From positions 124,001 to 188,000 of the forward strand of contig NZ_SDDZ01000003.1 of assembly GCF_004115975.1 (NCBI RefSeq): a DNA stretch of 64,000 nucleotides, written 5' to 3'. Numbering within the stretch: the stretch's first letter is position 1; the number at the start of each line of letters is the position of its first letter. Below are positions 47,501 to 58,121 of this stretch, piece by piece. This DNA is from Gelidibacter gilvus. GTDB taxonomy: Bacteria > Bacteroidota > Bacteroidia > Flavobacteriales > Flavobacteriaceae. The translations under genes and the position numbers were made by a program. The notes below the pieces were generated by a model. The model was not told where the DNA came from. It saw nothing but the letters and a program-made list of their open reading frames with translations, and made no database searches.

Positions 47501-48321
47501 TCCATAACTACAAGATTAAAGAAAATGACCTTCAAGGTTCATTGCGTCGTGAGAAGTTTACAATTTCTGTAGGGGATGAGTTGCCAGCAGGTATTATCAA
47601 ATTGGCTAAAGTTTATATCGCTAAAAAGCGTAAGCTTAAAGTAGGTGATAAAATGGCAGGACGTCACGGTAACAAAGGTATCGTTGCACGTATTGTCCGT
47701 CAGGAAGATATGCCGTTCTTAGAAGATGGAACTCCGGTTGATATCGTATTGAATCCTCTAGGTGTACCTTCTCGTATGAACATTGGACAAATTTATGAAA
47801 CTGTTCTTGGATGGGCAGGTCAAAAATTAGGACGAACCTATGCAACACCAATCTTTGATGGTGCCACATTGGATCAGATTAATGAATTGACTGATGAAGC
47901 TGGAATTCCACGTTTTGGACATACGTATCTATATGATGGTGGTACGGGAGATCGTTTTGATCAACCTGCAACTGTTGGGGTGATTTATATGTTGAAATTA
48001 GGACATATGGTTGATGATAAGATGCACTCGCGTTCTATTGGACCTTACTCATTGATTACACAACAACCATTGGGTGGTAAAGCTCAATTTGGTGGTCAGC
48101 GTTTTGGTGAGATGGAGGTTTGGGCACTTGAGGCTTATGGCGCATCTGCAACCTTACGGGAGATCTTAACAGTTAAATCTGATGATGTTATAGGTAGAGC
48201 TAAAACTTACGAAGCAATCGTAAAAGGAGAGCCAATGCCAGAACCAGGACTTCCTGAATCGTTCAACGTGTTAATGCACGAATTGAAAGGATTAGGATTG
48301 GATATTAGATTGGAGGAATAA
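44509..48321 (+). CDS. rpoB: RNA polymerase beta subunit
   Basis: A 1270-residue beta subunit. Landmarks: the rifampicin region [31 protein letters not shown] split around residues 465-500, with Gln, Asp, His and Arg in sensitive-type positions as far as I can read; the [14 protein letters not shown] segment; and the C-terminal [18 protein letters not shown] and [24 protein letters not shown]. It forms the catalytic centre with beta prime. It is followed after 95 bases by rpoC. Confidence 0.99.
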   Translation: MLAQKAERLNFSSIVNRTEYPDFLDIQIKSFQDFFQLETKSEERGNEGLYNTFMENFPITDTRNQFVLEFLDYFIDPPRYSIEECIERGLTYSVPLKARLKLYCTDPEHEDFETIVQDVYLGTIPYMTPSGTFCINGAERVVVSQLHRSPGVFFSQSFHANGTKLYSARVIPFKGSWIEFATDINSVMYAYIDRKKKLPVTTLFRAIGFERDKDILEIFDLAEEVKVSKSGLKKIIGRKLAARVLNTWHEDFVDEDTGEVVSIERNEIVLDRDTVLDKDNIEEILEADAKTVLLHKESAQQGDYAIIHNTLQKDPTNSEKEAVEHIYRQLRNAEPPDEETARGIIDKLFFSDQRYSLGEVGRYRMNKKLNLDIGMDKQVLTKLDIITIIKYLIELINSKAEIDDIDHLSNRRVRTVGEQLSQQFGVGLARMARTIRERMNVRDNEVFTPIDLINAKTLSSVINSFFGTNQLSQFMDQTNPLAEITHKRRLSALGPGGLSRERAGFEVRDVHYTHYGRLCPIETPEGPNIGLISSLSVYAKVNGMGFIETPYRKITDGVVDIKNEPIYLSAEEEEDMLIAQANIHVDSVGKILEDKIIARQEGDFPVIDGVTADYTDVAPNQVASISASLIPFLEHDDANRALMGSNMMRQAVPLLRVDAPIVGTGLERQVASDSRVLINAEGAGTVEYVDANEIVIKYERTEEQAMVSFDSDTKTYPLVKFRKTNQGTSINLKPIVTKGDKVKKGQVLCEGYATQNGELALGRNMKVAFMPWKGYNFEDAIVISEKVVRDDIFTSIHIDEYSLEVRDTKLGNEELTNDIPNVSEEATKDLDENGMIRIGAEIKPGDILIGKITPKGESDPTPEEKLLRAIFGDKAGDVKDASLKASPSLHGVVIEKKLFSRAVKDKRKRAKDKEDIDALESVYYRKFDELKAVLVDKLFTIVNGKTAQGIFNDLGEEIIPKGKKYTLKMLNSVDDYTHLTSGAWTIDDQTNSLVLDLIHNYKIKENDLQGSLRREKFTISVGDELPAGIIKLAKVYIAKKRKLKVGDKMAGRHGNKGIVARIVRQEDMPFLEDGTPVDIVLNPLGVPSRMNIGQIYETVLGWAGQKLGRTYATPIFDGATLDQINELTDEAGIPRFGHTYLYDGGTGDRFDQPATVGVIYMLKLGHMVDDKMHSRSIGPYSLITQQPLGGKAQFGGQRFGEMEVWALEAYGASATLREILTVKSDDVIGRAKTYEAIVKGEPMPEPGLPESFNVLMHELKGLGLDIRLEE

Positions 48322-48345
48322 TTTCGTAGAAATTATTCCGCGTAG

Positions 48346-48365
48346 GGACAGGCCATGGCCTGTCC
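48346..48365. repeat. Perfect 20-bp palindrome between rpoB and rpoC
   Basis: GGACAGGCCATGGCCTGTCC is fully self-complementary with no loop, and the flanks GTAG and GTAC extend it loosely. Its GC-rich sequence stands out from the AT-rich surroundings. It would form a tight hairpin in the rpoBC mRNA or a binding site for a dimeric protein. Confidence 0.85.
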
Positions 48366-48416
48366 GTACCGCACCAATCATGAAAATTAAATTATAATTT
48401 GTTAGTACCATAAAAA

Positions 48417-51400
48417 ATGGCAAGAAGACAAGATAAGAATACAGTACAGAGATTTAACAAAATCTCCATTGGTTTAGCGTCTCCAGAGTCTGTTTTAGCA
48501 GCATCTCGTGGTGAGGTTCTTAAACCTGAAACTATTAATTATCGTACACACAAACCAGAAAGAGATGGTTTGTTCTGTGAGCGTATTTTTGGTCCTGTAA
48601 AGGATTTTGAATGTGCTTGTGGTAAATATAAGCGTATCCGTTACAAAGGTATTGTTTGTGACCGTTGTGGTGTTGAAGTAACTGAAAAGAAAGTACGTAG
48701 AGACAGAGTTGGACATATCAATTTGGTAGTTCCTGTGGCTCATATTTGGTATTTCCGTTCTTTACCAAACAAAATTGGATACTTACTAGGATTACCTTCC
48801 AAGAAATTGGATATGATCATATATTACGAACGTTATGTAGTGATCCAACCAGGTAATGGAAAAAACGCCGATGGAGAACCATTGCAAAAAATGGATTTCT
48901 TGACGGAAGAAGAATATTTAACTATTCTTGAATCACTTCCACAGGATAACCAATATCTAGATGAGAACGATCCAAATAAGTTCATTGCAAAGATGGGAGC
49001 GGAATGCTTGATTGATTTGCTTTCAAGAATTGATTTGAACGACTTGTCTTTTGAATTGCGTCACAAAGCGAACACTGAAACTTCAAAACAACGTAAGACT
49101 GAAGCGTTAAAACGTCTTCAAGTTGTGGAAGCTTTCCGTGATTCTAACGATAACCGTGAAAATCTTCCAGAATGGATGATCATGAAGGCCGTACCAGTAA
49201 TTCCACCAGAATTACGTCCGTTGGTGCCTTTAGATGGTGGTCGTTTTGCAACTTCAGATTTGAATGATTTGTACCGTCGTGTAATTATTCGTAACAACCG
49301 TTTGAAGCGTTTGGTTGAGATCAAAGCTCCAGAAGTTATTTTACGTAATGAGAAACGTATGTTGCAAGAATCTGTAGATTCATTATTTGACAACACTCGT
49401 AAAGCATCTGCAGTTAAAACAGATTCTAACAGACCGTTAAAATCACTATCTGATTCCTTAAAAGGAAAACAAGGACGTTTCCGTCAAAACTTATTGGGTA
49501 AACGTGTGGATTATTCAGCACGTTCGGTAATCGTCGTTGGACCAGAATTAAAACTATTTGAATGTGGATTGCCTAAAAACATGGCAGCAGAACTTTACAA
49601 ACCATTCATCATCAGAAAACTGATTGAGCGTGGGATTGTGAAAACTGTAAAATCTGCAAAGAAAATTATAGACAGAAAGGAGCCAGTAGTTTGGGATATT
49701 TTAGAGAATGTTTTAAAAGGACATCCCGTTCTTTTAAACCGTGCTCCTACATTACACAGACTTGGTATCCAAGCCTTCCAGCCTAAATTGATTGAAGGTA
49801 AAGCAATCCAGTTGCACCCATTAGTATGTACTGCGTTCAACGCGGATTTCGATGGTGACCAAATGGCAGTGCATTTACCATTAGGACCAGAAGCTATTTT
49901 GGAGGCCCAATTATTAATGTTGGCTTCTCACAATATTTTGAATCCAGCAAACGGTTCTCCTGTTACTGTACCGTCTCAAGACATGGTTCTTGGTCTTTAC
50001 TATATGACCAAGGAGCGTTTTTCAACGGACGAAGTAAAAGTAAAAGGTGAAGGCATAACGTTCTATTCTCCAGAAGAAGTGACTATTGCTTACAATGAGA
50101 AAAAAGTAGATTTAAATGCTGGAATCAAAGTAAGAACAGAAGACTTCAATGACGAAGGTGAATTGGTCACTAAGATTATTCAAACTACTGTTGGTCGTGT
50201 CTTGTTCAACGAGACTGTGCCAAAAGCAGCAGGTTTCATCAATCAGGTATTGACCAAAAAGTCCTTGAGAGATGCTATTGCGGTCATCCTAAAAGTAACT
50301 TCTGTTCCTGAAACAGCTGAGTTCTTGGATGAGATCAAAGATTTAGGATATAAGTTTGCGTTCCAAGGTGGTCTGTCGTTCAGTTTAGGAGATATTATTA
50401 TTCCGGCTGAAAAACAAAGTATGATTGATAGTGCCAACAACCAAGTTGATGGTATTATGGCTAACTATAACATGGGATTGATTACCAATAACGAACGTTA
50501 CAACCAAGTTATTGATATCTGGACTTCTACGAATGCGGAATTGACTGAATTGTCGATGAAGCGTATCCGTGAAGATCAGCAAGGGTTTAACTCAGTATAT
50601 ATGATGCTTGATTCTGGTGCTCGTGGATCTAAAGAACAGATCCGTCAGTTAACCGGGATGCGTGGATTGATGGCGAAACCTAAAAAATCTAGTGCAGGTG
50701 GAGGAGAGATTATTGAAAACCCAATTCTTTCTAACTTTAAGGAAGGTCTTTCAATTTTGGAATACTTTATTTCTACTCACGGTGCTCGTAAAGGTCTTGC
50801 AGATACCGCTCTTAAAACAGCAGATGCAGGTTACTTAACCCGTCGTTTGGTGGATGTGTCTCAAGATGTGATTGTCTACAGTGAAGATTGTGGAACATTG
50901 AGAGGTATTGAAGTATCCGCGTTGAAGAAGAATGAGGAGATTATTGAGAAGCTTGAGGATAGAATTGTAGGTAGAACGTCATTAAATGATGTTTACGATC
51001 CATTGACTGAAGAACTCATTGTTGGTGCAGGTGAACATATTGGTGATGTTATTGCTAAACGCATCCAGAATTCAGCTTTAGATGCTGTTGAAGTGCGTTC
51101 TGCATTGACTTGTGAAGCTACCAAAGGAATTTGTGCTAAATGTTACGGACGTAACCTTGCAACCGGTAAGATGGTTCAAAGAGGTGAAGCTGTTGGTGTT
51201 GTTGCAGCCCAATCAATTGGGGAGCCAGGAACACAGTTAACACTTCGTACGTTCCACGTTGGAGGTATTGCAGGTAACATTTCTGAAGAAAATAAACTGA
51301 CCGTTAAGTTTGATGGTATTGCTGAAATTGAAGATTTAAAAGTTGTTAAAGGAACCGATAACAATGGTGATGCTGTTGATGTTGTTATTTCTCGTACTTC

Positions 51401-52718
51401 TGAATTCAAATTGGTAGATGCTAAAACTGGTATCACATTAAGTACACATAACATTCCTTATGGATCATTCATTTTCTGTAAGCCAGGAGATAAAGTGAAA
51501 AAAGGAGATGTGATTTGTTCTTGGGATCCTTATAACGGTGTAATTATTTCTGAATTTGCCGGTAAGATCGCTTACGAAAACATTGAACAAGGTGTCACGT
51601 ACCAAGTTGAAATTGACGAACAAACTGGATTCCAGGAAAAAGTTATTTCTGAATCTAGAAATAAGAAGTTGATTCCAACTTTACATATTGAAGATGCTAA
51701 AGGGAACGCGATCCGTTCATACAACTTACCAGTTGGAGCTCACTTGATGATCAACAACGGTGAGAAGATTAATGTAGGTAAAGTCTTGGTGAAAATTCCT
51801 CGTAGATCAGCTAAGTCTGGTGATATTACAGGAGGTTTACCTCGAGTAACCGAGTTGTTTGAAGCACGTAACCCGTCTAACCCTGCTGTAGTAAGTGAGA
51901 TTGATGGTGTTGTTTCTTTCGGAAAAATCAAAAGAGGTAACCGTGAGATAATCATCGAATCTAGATTAGGTGAGGTTAAGAAATACTTGGTAAAACTATC
52001 CAATCAAATTCTTGTTCAAGAAAATGATTATGTTAAAGCGGGTATGCCCTTATCTGATGGTTCCATCACTCCAGATGACATCTTGAATATCAAAGGTCCA
52101 GCAGCGGTTCAACAATACTTGGTAAATGAGGTACAGGAAGTATACCGTTTACAAGGTGTGAAAATCAACGACAAGCATTTTGAGGTTGTTGTAAGACAAA
52201 TGATGCGTAAGGTGAGAATCATTGATTCTGGTGATACGATTTTCTTAGAAGACCAATTGGCTCATAAATCTGATTTCATCGAGGAGAACGATAAGATCTT
52301 TGGAATGAAAGTGATTGAAGATGCTGGAGATTCTAAAACTCTTAAACCAGGACAAATTGTAACGACGCGTCAATTAAGAGACGAAAACTCTGTTGTAAGA
52401 AGAGAAGATGGTCAGGTGGCTACTGCAAGAGATGCACAACCAGCTACAGCAACTCCAATCTTGCAAGGTATTACAAGAGCTTCATTACAGACAAAATCAT
52501 TTATTTCGGCGGCATCGTTCCAAGAAACGACCAAAGTACTTAACGAAGCTGCGGTAAGCGCTAAAGTTGATTACTTAGAAGGCTTGAAAGAAAATGTTAT
52601 TGTTGGTCATAGAATTCCTGCAGGAACCGGTGTAAGACGATATGAGAATATCATCGTTGGTTCAAAAGAGGAGTTCAACCAAATGATGAAAGCCAAAGAA
52701 GAGTTGAATTATAACTAA
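48417..52718 (+). CDS. rpoC: RNA polymerase beta prime subunit
   Basis: A 1433-residue beta prime subunit. It has the N-terminal zinc site ([20 protein letters not shown]), the active-site [12 protein letters not shown] (metal-binding Asp triad), the bridge-helix/trigger-loop region with [22 protein letters not shown], and the second zinc site with [13 protein letters not shown]. Length and order are normal for Bacteroidota. Its terminator is a REP-like palindrome. Confidence 0.99.
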   Translation: MARRQDKNTVQRFNKISIGLASPESVLAASRGEVLKPETINYRTHKPERDGLFCERIFGPVKDFECACGKYKRIRYKGIVCDRCGVEVTEKKVRRDRVGHINLVVPVAHIWYFRSLPNKIGYLLGLPSKKLDMIIYYERYVVIQPGNGKNADGEPLQKMDFLTEEEYLTILESLPQDNQYLDENDPNKFIAKMGAECLIDLLSRIDLNDLSFELRHKANTETSKQRKTEALKRLQVVEAFRDSNDNRENLPEWMIMKAVPVIPPELRPLVPLDGGRFATSDLNDLYRRVIIRNNRLKRLVEIKAPEVILRNEKRMLQESVDSLFDNTRKASAVKTDSNRPLKSLSDSLKGKQGRFRQNLLGKRVDYSARSVIVVGPELKLFECGLPKNMAAELYKPFIIRKLIERGIVKTVKSAKKIIDRKEPVVWDILENVLKGHPVLLNRAPTLHRLGIQAFQPKLIEGKAIQLHPLVCTAFNADFDGDQMAVHLPLGPEAILEAQLLMLASHNILNPANGSPVTVPSQDMVLGLYYMTKERFSTDEVKVKGEGITFYSPEEVTIAYNEKKVDLNAGIKVRTEDFNDEGELVTKIIQTTVGRVLFNETVPKAAGFINQVLTKKSLRDAIAVILKVTSVPETAEFLDEIKDLGYKFAFQGGLSFSLGDIIIPAEKQSMIDSANNQVDGIMANYNMGLITNNERYNQVIDIWTSTNAELTELSMKRIREDQQGFNSVYMMLDSGARGSKEQIRQLTGMRGLMAKPKKSSAGGGEIIENPILSNFKEGLSILEYFISTHGARKGLADTALKTADAGYLTRRLVDVSQDVIVYSEDCGTLRGIEVSALKKNEEIIEKLEDRIVGRTSLNDVYDPLTEELIVGAGEHIGDVIAKRIQNSALDAVEVRSALTCEATKGICAKCYGRNLATGKMVQRGEAVGVVAAQSIGEPGTQLTLRTFHVGGIAGNISEENKLTVKFDGIAEIEDLKVVKGTDNNGDAVDVVISRTSEFKLVDAKTGITLSTHNIPYGSFIFCKPGDKVKKGDVICSWDPYNGVIISEFAGKIAYENIEQGVTYQVEIDEQTGFQEKVISESRNKKLIPTLHIEDAKGNAIRSYNLPVGAHLMINNGEKINVGKVLVKIPRRSAKSGDITGGLPRVTELFEARNPSNPAVVSEIDGVVSFGKIKRGNREIIIESRLGEVKKYLVKLSNQILVQENDYVKAGMPLSDGSITPDDILNIKGPAAVQQYLVNEVQEVYRLQGVKINDKHFEVVVRQMMRKVRIIDSGDTIFLEDQLAHKSDFIEENDKIFGMKVIEDAGDSKTLKPGQIVTTRQLRDENSVVRREDGQVATARDAQPATATPILQGITRASLQTKSFISAASFQETTKVLNEAAVSAKVDYLEGLKENVIVGHRIPAGTGVRRYENIIVGSKEEFNQMMKAKEELNYN

Positions 52719-52723
52719 TACAA

Positions 52724-52750
52724 ATCCCCGCGAAAGTGGGGATCTTTTTT
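52724..52750 (+). terminator. REP-like palindrome serving as the rpoC terminator
   Basis: ATCCCCGCGAAAGTGGGGAT (52724-52743) is a palindrome family member with changed but still pairing stem bases. It is followed by CTTTTTT and starts five bases after the rpoC stop. Confidence 0.85.
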
Positions 52751-52829
52751 AATAAAACGGCGCGTGCAATTATATAATATTTAATATAAATGCGTCGAAT
52801 TATTTAAGATACTAACTTTTAAACAGGAG

Positions 52830-52849
52830 ATTCCTGCTTTCGCAGGAAT
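52830..52849. repeat. REP-like 20-bp palindrome upstream of the DUF3467 gene
   Basis: ATTCCTGCTTTCGCAGGAAT has a perfect 8-base stem and lies nine bases before the ATG, so it would place a hairpin over or next to the ribosome entry site of the next gene. Confidence 0.82.
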
Positions 52850-52858
52850 TAAGAGAAT

Positions 52859-53176
52859 ATGAGCGATAACCAAGAAACACCAAAACAGGGACAAATAAAT
52901 ATTGAATTGGATGAAAAGATAGCAGAAGGAATTTATTCCAACTTAGCCATCATCAATCATTCTGTCTCTGAATTTGTAGTCGATTTTGTCAGCATTATGC
53001 CTGGAACACCAAAGAGCAAAGTGAAGTCACGTATTATCTTGACGCCACAGCATGCAAAACGTTTGCTGAAGGCTTTGGGTGAAAATGTGAAGCGCTTTGA
53101 AAACGCCCATGGTGAAATCAAAGATTACGAGCAACCACCGATTCCATTAAATTTTGGACCGACTGGTCAAGCTTAA
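52859..53176 (+). CDS. DUF3467 family protein
   Basis: A 105-residue soluble protein with the family pattern INIELDEKIAEGIYSNLAIINHS, FVVDFVSIMPG and VKSRIILTPQHAKRLLKAL. It is well conserved in Bacteroidota and usually follows rpoC, as here. Function is unknown. A small palindrome and a terminator follow. Confidence 0.92.
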   Translation: MSDNQETPKQGQINIELDEKIAEGIYSNLAIINHSVSEFVVDFVSIMPGTPKSKVKSRIILTPQHAKRLLKALGENVKRFENAHGEIKDYEQPPIPLNFGPTGQA

Positions 53177-53214
53177 TAAAAATTAGTTGGTGTGCACCAC
53201 CAATAACTTAAAAG

Positions 53215-53247
53215 TCCCTTTGAATTTATTTTCAAAGGGATTTTTTT
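53215..53247 (+). terminator. Rho-independent terminator after the DUF3467 gene
   Basis: TCCCTTTGAA and TTCAAAGGGA pair perfectly around TTTATT and are followed by seven T. It ends the rpoBC-DUF3467 region. Confidence 0.92.
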
Positions 53248-53398
53248 ATTAGATCCTTTTATTTTTGCTATACTTCCACAGATATAAAGTGTACGGCATA
53301 TAAGAAAACCAAACTAAACTGTAACTAATTCAATATCTTTACAAAAAAATTAATCAAACAAATCGCGAGTCCAAATTCGTCATTATAAAATCAATTAC

Positions 53399-53406
53399 TA
53401 CTTTTG
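53399..53406 (+). promoter_or_regulatory. -7 promoter box abutting the guaA start codon
   Basis: TACTTTTG matches TAnnTTTG and ends only three bases before ATG at 53410. With usual spacing the first transcribed base would be at or within two bases of the A of ATG, giving a leaderless mRNA. The -33 region is weak. Confidence 0.5.
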
Positions 53407-53409
53407 CGC

Positions 53410-54945
53410 ATGCAACATAACAAAGTCCTTATCTTAGATTTCGGATCGCAATACACCCAGCTGATTGCGAGACGCGTTAGAGAACTCAACATATATTGTG
53501 AGATCCATCCATTCAATAAAATTCCTACAGAAATAGAAAGCTTTAAAGCAGTTATTTTATCTGGAGGACCATCGTCAGTTCGTGCAGAGACTGCACCACA
53601 TCCAGATTTGTCAAAAATCAGAGGTCACATGCCGCTCCTAGGCATTTGTTATGGCGCTCAGTATTTGTCCCATTTTTCTGGAGGATTGGTAGCACCTTCC
53701 GATTCACGTGAATATGGAAGGACCAATTTGTCTTATATCAAAGTAAAGGAATCCTTATTTAATCATATTGATACTGGCAGCCAAGTATGGATGAGCCATA
53801 GTGATACCATTAAAAATTTACCAACCAACGGAGTGCTGATTGCCAGTACGAAAGATGTTGAAAATGCTGCCTTTGTCATCGAAGGAGAGCAGACCTATGG
53901 CATTCAATTTCATCCTGAAGTTTACCATTCTACGGATGGCAAGCAACTGTTGGAGAACTTTTTGGTGCACATTGCAAAAATAGAACAGGATTGGACGCCG
54001 CAGTCTTTTGTAGAAGAAACTGTTGAAGCTTTACAAGCTCAAATTGGTGACGATAAAGTTGTTTTAGGTCTTTCTGGAGGTGTAGACTCTTCGGTAGCTG
54101 CTATTTTACTTCATAAAGCCATTGGGAAAAATCTCTATTGCATTTTTGTGAACAATGGATTGCTTCGTAAAAATGAATTTGAAAGTGTCCTTACACAATA
54201 CGAAGGCATGGGACTCAATGTAAAAGGTGTTGATGCTTCGGCACGTTTTTTGGAAGCTCTTGCGGGTGTAAGCGATCCGGAGTTGAAGCGTAAAGCTATT
54301 GGTCGTGTGTTCATTGAAGTTTTTGATGATGAAGCGCATCAAATTGAAGATGTAAAATGGTTGGCGCAAGGTACAATTTATCCAGACGTGATAGAAAGTG
54401 TTTCTGCTACGGGTGGACCAAGTGCAACAATTAAAAGCCATCACAATGTTGGAGGTTTGCCTGATTTTATGAAACTTAAAATTGTGGAACCTTTAAGAGC
54501 ATTATTTAAGGATGAAGTAAGACGTGTGGGCGCTTCAATGGATATGGACGAAGGCATTTTAGGTCGCCATCCTTTTCCAGGTCCTGGATTGGCTATTCGT
54601 ATTTTAGGTGATATTACCGCCGAAAAAGTGCGTGTCCTTCAGGAAGTAGATGCTATATTTATCAATAATCTTAAAGTGTGGAATTTATACGATAAAGTAT
54701 GGCAAGCAGGAGCAATCTTATTGCCTGTAAATAGTGTAGGAGTGATGGGCGATGAGCGTACTTACGAAAAATGTGTCGCTTTAAGAGCGGTAGAAAGTAC
54801 AGATGGTATGACTGCAGATTGGGTAAATTTACCTTACGAATTTTTGCAAAACACCTCCAATGAAATAATAAATAAAGTAAAAGGCGTTAATAGAGTAGTG
54901 TATGACATTAGTTCTAAGCCGCCAGCAACTATTGAATGGGAATAA
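53410..54945 (+). CDS. guaA: GMP synthase (glutamine-hydrolysing)
   Basis: A 511-residue enzyme. The class I amidotransferase domain has the catalytic Cys in [11 protein letters not shown] and the His/Glu pair in [11 protein letters not shown]. The ATP-pyrophosphatase domain has the P-loop [14 protein letters not shown], and the C-terminal dimerisation domain ends KPPATIEWE. It converts XMP to GMP. I start at ATG 53410; a TTG two codons earlier overlaps the probable promoter box and is rejected. Confidence 0.97.
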   Translation: MQHNKVLILDFGSQYTQLIARRVRELNIYCEIHPFNKIPTEIESFKAVILSGGPSSVRAETAPHPDLSKIRGHMPLLGICYGAQYLSHFSGGLVAPSDSREYGRTNLSYIKVKESLFNHIDTGSQVWMSHSDTIKNLPTNGVLIASTKDVENAAFVIEGEQTYGIQFHPEVYHSTDGKQLLENFLVHIAKIEQDWTPQSFVEETVEALQAQIGDDKVVLGLSGGVDSSVAAILLHKAIGKNLYCIFVNNGLLRKNEFESVLTQYEGMGLNVKGVDASARFLEALAGVSDPELKRKAIGRVFIEVFDDEAHQIEDVKWLAQGTIYPDVIESVSATGGPSATIKSHHNVGGLPDFMKLKIVEPLRALFKDEVRRVGASMDMDEGILGRHPFPGPGLAIRILGDITAEKVRVLQEVDAIFINNLKVWNLYDKVWQAGAILLPVNSVGVMGDERTYEKCVALRAVESTDGMTADWVNLPYEFLQNTSNEIINKVKGVNRVVYDISSKPPATIEWE

Positions 54946-54999
54946 CGAGAACTATCAAGTTACAGTCGCAGTTTTCAGTCAATTACATATAAATAAAAC

Positions 55000-56910
55000 A
55001 TGAAAAAACTCATTTTAATTTGTGTCATCATCTTGTCTTGCAGTTGGTTTGCCCATGCGCAAAAGTTTAAAGCGCATACGGTAAAACAAGGAGAAACTGT
55101 GGAATCTATTGCAAAAAAATACCAAGTTTCTGTATCTGATATTTATGCTTTAAACCCCGATGCCAAGAGGAAATTGGACCTAAATTCAGTTTTGATTATT
55201 CCAAATGCTGCTGCTATTTCTTCTGATGCCACAACGGAAACTAAGGAATTAACAGGTTATACCTCCCATAAGGTAAAACGTAAGGAAACACTCTATGGCA
55301 TTTCAAAAGAATACAATATTGAAATCGAGGATATAAAAAGACATAACAAGCGCTTATATTCTGAGAATTTGAGAAAAGGAGATCAGATCAGGATTCCGAA
55401 GTATAAAACAGTAGTTTCAAAGGTAGCACCAAGTAATGCCATTAAAACCTATAAGGTGCAGCCTAAAGAAGGAAAATGGCGTGTGGCGTATAAATTTGGA
55501 ATTACCGTTGCCGAATTGGAAACATTAAACCCCGGCATGAACGAAGTTTTACAGCCAGGAGACGAAATAAATGTGCCAAACACAGATGAGGAAAAGACCA
55601 TTGATGATAATTTTAATTATTACACAGTCCAAAAAAGTGAAGGGTATTACCGTTTAAAAGTCAAATTGGGTCTTACTCAAGAAGATTTGGAAAAACTTAA
55701 TCCAGAATTAAAAATCGATGGATTAAAAGAAGGTATGGTTTTAAAAGTCCCTCATAATGTCACAGTTGGCGAAGTGGTTGGCCAGGTTGACGAAACAAAT
55801 CTCACTAAAAATCTAAGGAATTTAAAAACCAAGCAAATTGCGGTCATGTTACCCTTCCGTTTGAGTAGAGTGGATACCGATTCTGTACAGGAAGCGAAGG
55901 AAATGATTAAAAGAGATACACGCTTGTCTGTTTCCCTAGATTTTCATACGGGGGTTTTGATGGCCGTAGATTCGGCAAAACGTTTGGGCATCTCTACCAA
56001 ACTGAAAGTTTTTGACACTGAGGATCAACTCGCCGAAATTTCTAAAATTTTAAACAGTAACGACTTTTCCAACTATGATGCCGTTATTGGACCTTTGATG
56101 GCAAATAATTTAGACCGTGTGGCTCGAGCCTTGGAAAATGATAGAATTCCGGTAATTTCACCAATTATTAAGCCAGAACACTTGTATAGTAACGTTTTTC
56201 AAACGATTCCTGAGCCGCAGATGCTTGAAAAAGCCATGATTCAATTTGTGAAGGATGATGCATTGAAAGTCAATGTGGTCATCATTTCAGATCATTCAAA
56301 CAGAGAGATCAATAACCGATTGAAATCTGAATTCCCAAGTGCGAAACAAATCTTCTCTCGGAAAGACAGCAAGAACGGACGAGATGCGTTTTATATTATG
56401 GCTGCCGATTTAAGCGGTGCTTTTTCAAATGGTAAAAACTATGTCTTTTTAGAAACTGCAAACGAGGCTCTAGTGTCAAATGTAACAAGTATGCTCAACG
56501 GATTGACCAATAGAAATCAGGACATTGTTTTGGTCTCTACCAAATTAACCGATGCTTTTGAAGGTGCGAATGTATCCAATTACCATTTAGCGAGTTTGAA
56601 ATTCCATTATCCATCCATTAACCGAAGCTCGAGTTCGGATCAGCAGAATAGTTTCGTTAAATCCTACAAGAGCAAATACGGTATTGAGCCGAATAAGTTT
56701 GCAGCCAGAGGATTTGATCTCACCTTAGATGTTCTTTTACGATTGGCATCTGATGAAGATCTTTACAAAGCATCATCCAATGCTGTTGAAACCCAATATA
56801 CTGAAAACAAGTTTAGATATTCTAAAAAACTGAATGGTGGTTATTACAACGAAGCCATCTATATTGTAAAATATACGAGTGATCTTACCATAGAAGAAGC
56901 AAAATTATGA
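55000..56910 (+). CDS. LysM-repeat protein fused to a periplasmic-binding-protein-like domain
   Basis: A 636-residue exported protein. A signal peptide (1-20, AHAQ) is followed by four LysM-like units at about 24-69, 84-133, 148-194 and 205-253; the first two are canonical (HTVKQGETVESIAKKY, HKVKRKETLYGISKEY), the last two are degenerate. The C-terminal half (about 275-630) resembles type-1 periplasmic binding proteins of amino-acid receptors (IAVMLPFRLS, AVIGPLMANN, PVISPI). It probably binds peptidoglycan and an unknown ligand. It overlaps the OsmC gene by four bases. Confidence 0.85.
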   Translation: MKKLILICVIILSCSWFAHAQKFKAHTVKQGETVESIAKKYQVSVSDIYALNPDAKRKLDLNSVLIIPNAAAISSDATTETKELTGYTSHKVKRKETLYGISKEYNIEIEDIKRHNKRLYSENLRKGDQIRIPKYKTVVSKVAPSNAIKTYKVQPKEGKWRVAYKFGITVAELETLNPGMNEVLQPGDEINVPNTDEEKTIDDNFNYYTVQKSEGYYRLKVKLGLTQEDLEKLNPELKIDGLKEGMVLKVPHNVTVGEVVGQVDETNLTKNLRNLKTKQIAVMLPFRLSRVDTDSVQEAKEMIKRDTRLSVSLDFHTGVLMAVDSAKRLGISTKLKVFDTEDQLAEISKILNSNDFSNYDAVIGPLMANNLDRVARALENDRIPVISPIIKPEHLYSNVFQTIPEPQMLEKAMIQFVKDDALKVNVVIISDHSNREINNRLKSEFPSAKQIFSRKDSKNGRDAFYIMAADLSGAFSNGKNYVFLETANEALVSNVTSMLNGLTNRNQDIVLVSTKLTDAFEGANVSNYHLASLKFHYPSINRSSSSDQQNSFVKSYKSKYGIEPNKFAARGFDLTLDVLLRLASDEDLYKASSNAVETQYTENKFRYSKKLNGGYYNEAIYIVKYTSDLTIEEAKL

Positions 56911-57308
56911 CATCAAAAGTAGTTTACCTTGGCGATTTAAGAACGGAATGTACCCATGTCAAATCTGGAAATGCATTTATTACCGACGCGCCTACAGATA
57001 ATAACGGTAAAGGCTTGGCATTCTCTCCTACAGACACCGTTGCTACGGGATTGGCAAGTTGTATGATGACCGTTATGGGCATTAAAGCCAGGGACATGGG
57101 GGTAGATATGACCGGTACAACCGCTGAAGTGACCAAAATAATGGCCAGCAACCCTAGGCGAATTTCAAAAATAGAAGTGCTTATGAATTTGCCTTTTGTG
57201 GCAGATAATAAAACAAAAAAGATTCTTGAAAACACTGGCAGAACCTGCCCAGTACTTTACAGTCTTCATCCAGATATAGAAAAAGACATCACCTTTAAGT
57301 GGGCGTGA
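56907..57308 (+). CDS. OsmC family protein
   Basis: A 133-residue protein of the OsmC/Ohr fold. It carries DGKGLAFSPTDTVATGLASCMMTVMG-type sequence with one of the two redox cysteines (about residue 52) and the second in RTCPVLYSL (about residue 112). OsmC proteins reduce organic hydroperoxides in the cytosol. ATGA overlaps at both ends (with the LysM gene and the DUF922 gene) indicate an operon. Confidence 0.92.
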   Translation: MTSKVVYLGDLRTECTHVKSGNAFITDAPTDNNGKGLAFSPTDTVATGLASCMMTVMGIKARDMGVDMTGTTAEVTKIMASNPRRISKIEVLMNLPFVADNKTKKILENTGRTCPVLYSLHPDIEKDITFKWA

Positions 57309-57856
57309 TGATCTCTAAACTGATTTTTGTTTTGACATTGATCCTTAGCGGACCATCCATTAATGAAGATGTTTTGGAATGGCAGGAAAATGTTCAACTC
57401 AAATGGTCAGATTTTAAGGGACAGCCCAAAGATCTAGGAGATATTGTGGCAATAACATCCTCTGGAATTTCATTCCGGTTTTCCATCAAAGAGAATAACC
57501 ATACAGTCACTGGATTTGACACCCAAGTAAAAGCTCATTTTTATCCAAAACGTTCTTGGGTACACAAGAAAAAAGCATCTGACCATATTCTTGCCCATGA
57601 ACAGTTACATTTTGATATTACGGAATTATATGTTCGTAAATTCAAAAAGGAAATCATTCATTTAGACATTTCAAAAAACATCAAACGAGATCTGAATAAT
57701 ACGTATGAGCGCATCAATAAAGACATGTCAGCCATGCAGAAAACTTATGACACTGAAACAAACTACTCTAGAAACGTCATAGCTCAATCTGCCTGGAAGA
57801 AGAAGATAGATGACGCCCTAACGATCTATAGCGATTATAAAAACATCAATAAATAG
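57308..57856 (+). CDS. DUF922 family protein with HExxH motif
   Basis: About 182 residues from the ATG at 57308, which overlaps the OsmC stop as TGATG; a GTG nine bases earlier is possible but less likely. A signal peptide or anchor (about residues 3-17) precedes a domain with LEWQENVQLKWSDFKG at the start and LAHEQLHFDI in the middle. HEQLH matches the HExxH zinc-protease motif, so it may be an envelope metalloprotease. It overlaps the next gene by one base. Confidence 0.82.
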   Translation: MISKLIFVLTLILSGPSINEDVLEWQENVQLKWSDFKGQPKDLGDIVAITSSGISFRFSIKENNHTVTGFDTQVKAHFYPKRSWVHKKKASDHILAHEQLHFDITELYVRKFKKEIIHLDISKNIKRDLNNTYERINKDMSAMQKTYDTETNYSRNVIAQSAWKKKIDDALTIYSDYKNINK

Positions 57857-58086
57857 TGATAGAACCCGATAAAAATTTCCTAATTAAACTTGCACATACC
57901 AAAATGCCTTTTGGCAAATATGAAGGCAGATTTTTAATTGATTTACCTGAGTATTATGTGGTTTGGTATCATAACAAAGGTTTTCCGAAGGGGCAACTTG
58001 GTTTGATGCTTGCCACCGTTTATGAGTTAAAATTAAATGGTTTAGAGAACTTAATTCGGAACATAAAACAGCGGTATCCAAAGTAA
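57856..58086 (+). CDS. DUF3820 family small protein
   Basis: A 76-residue protein starting with GTG at 57856, which overlaps the DUF922 stop TAG. It has the family core MPFGKYEGRFLIDLPEYYVVWYHNKGFPKGQLG. Members are small cytosolic proteins of unknown function, sometimes associated with nuclease or helicase genes. Translational coupling to the upstream gene is likely. Confidence 0.85.
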   Translation: MIEPDKNFLIKLAHTKMPFGKYEGRFLIDLPEYYVVWYHNKGFPKGQLGLMLATVYELKLNGLENLIRNIKQRYPK

Positions 58087-58121
58087 TTATTTAACTTTAA
58101 AAATAAAAAATTCGTTTTTGA

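Noticed and set aside
53404-53409. TTG start codon for guaA
   Set aside because: It overlaps the probable -7 box TACTTTTG; the ATG at 53410 fits the family start ([14 protein letters not shown]).
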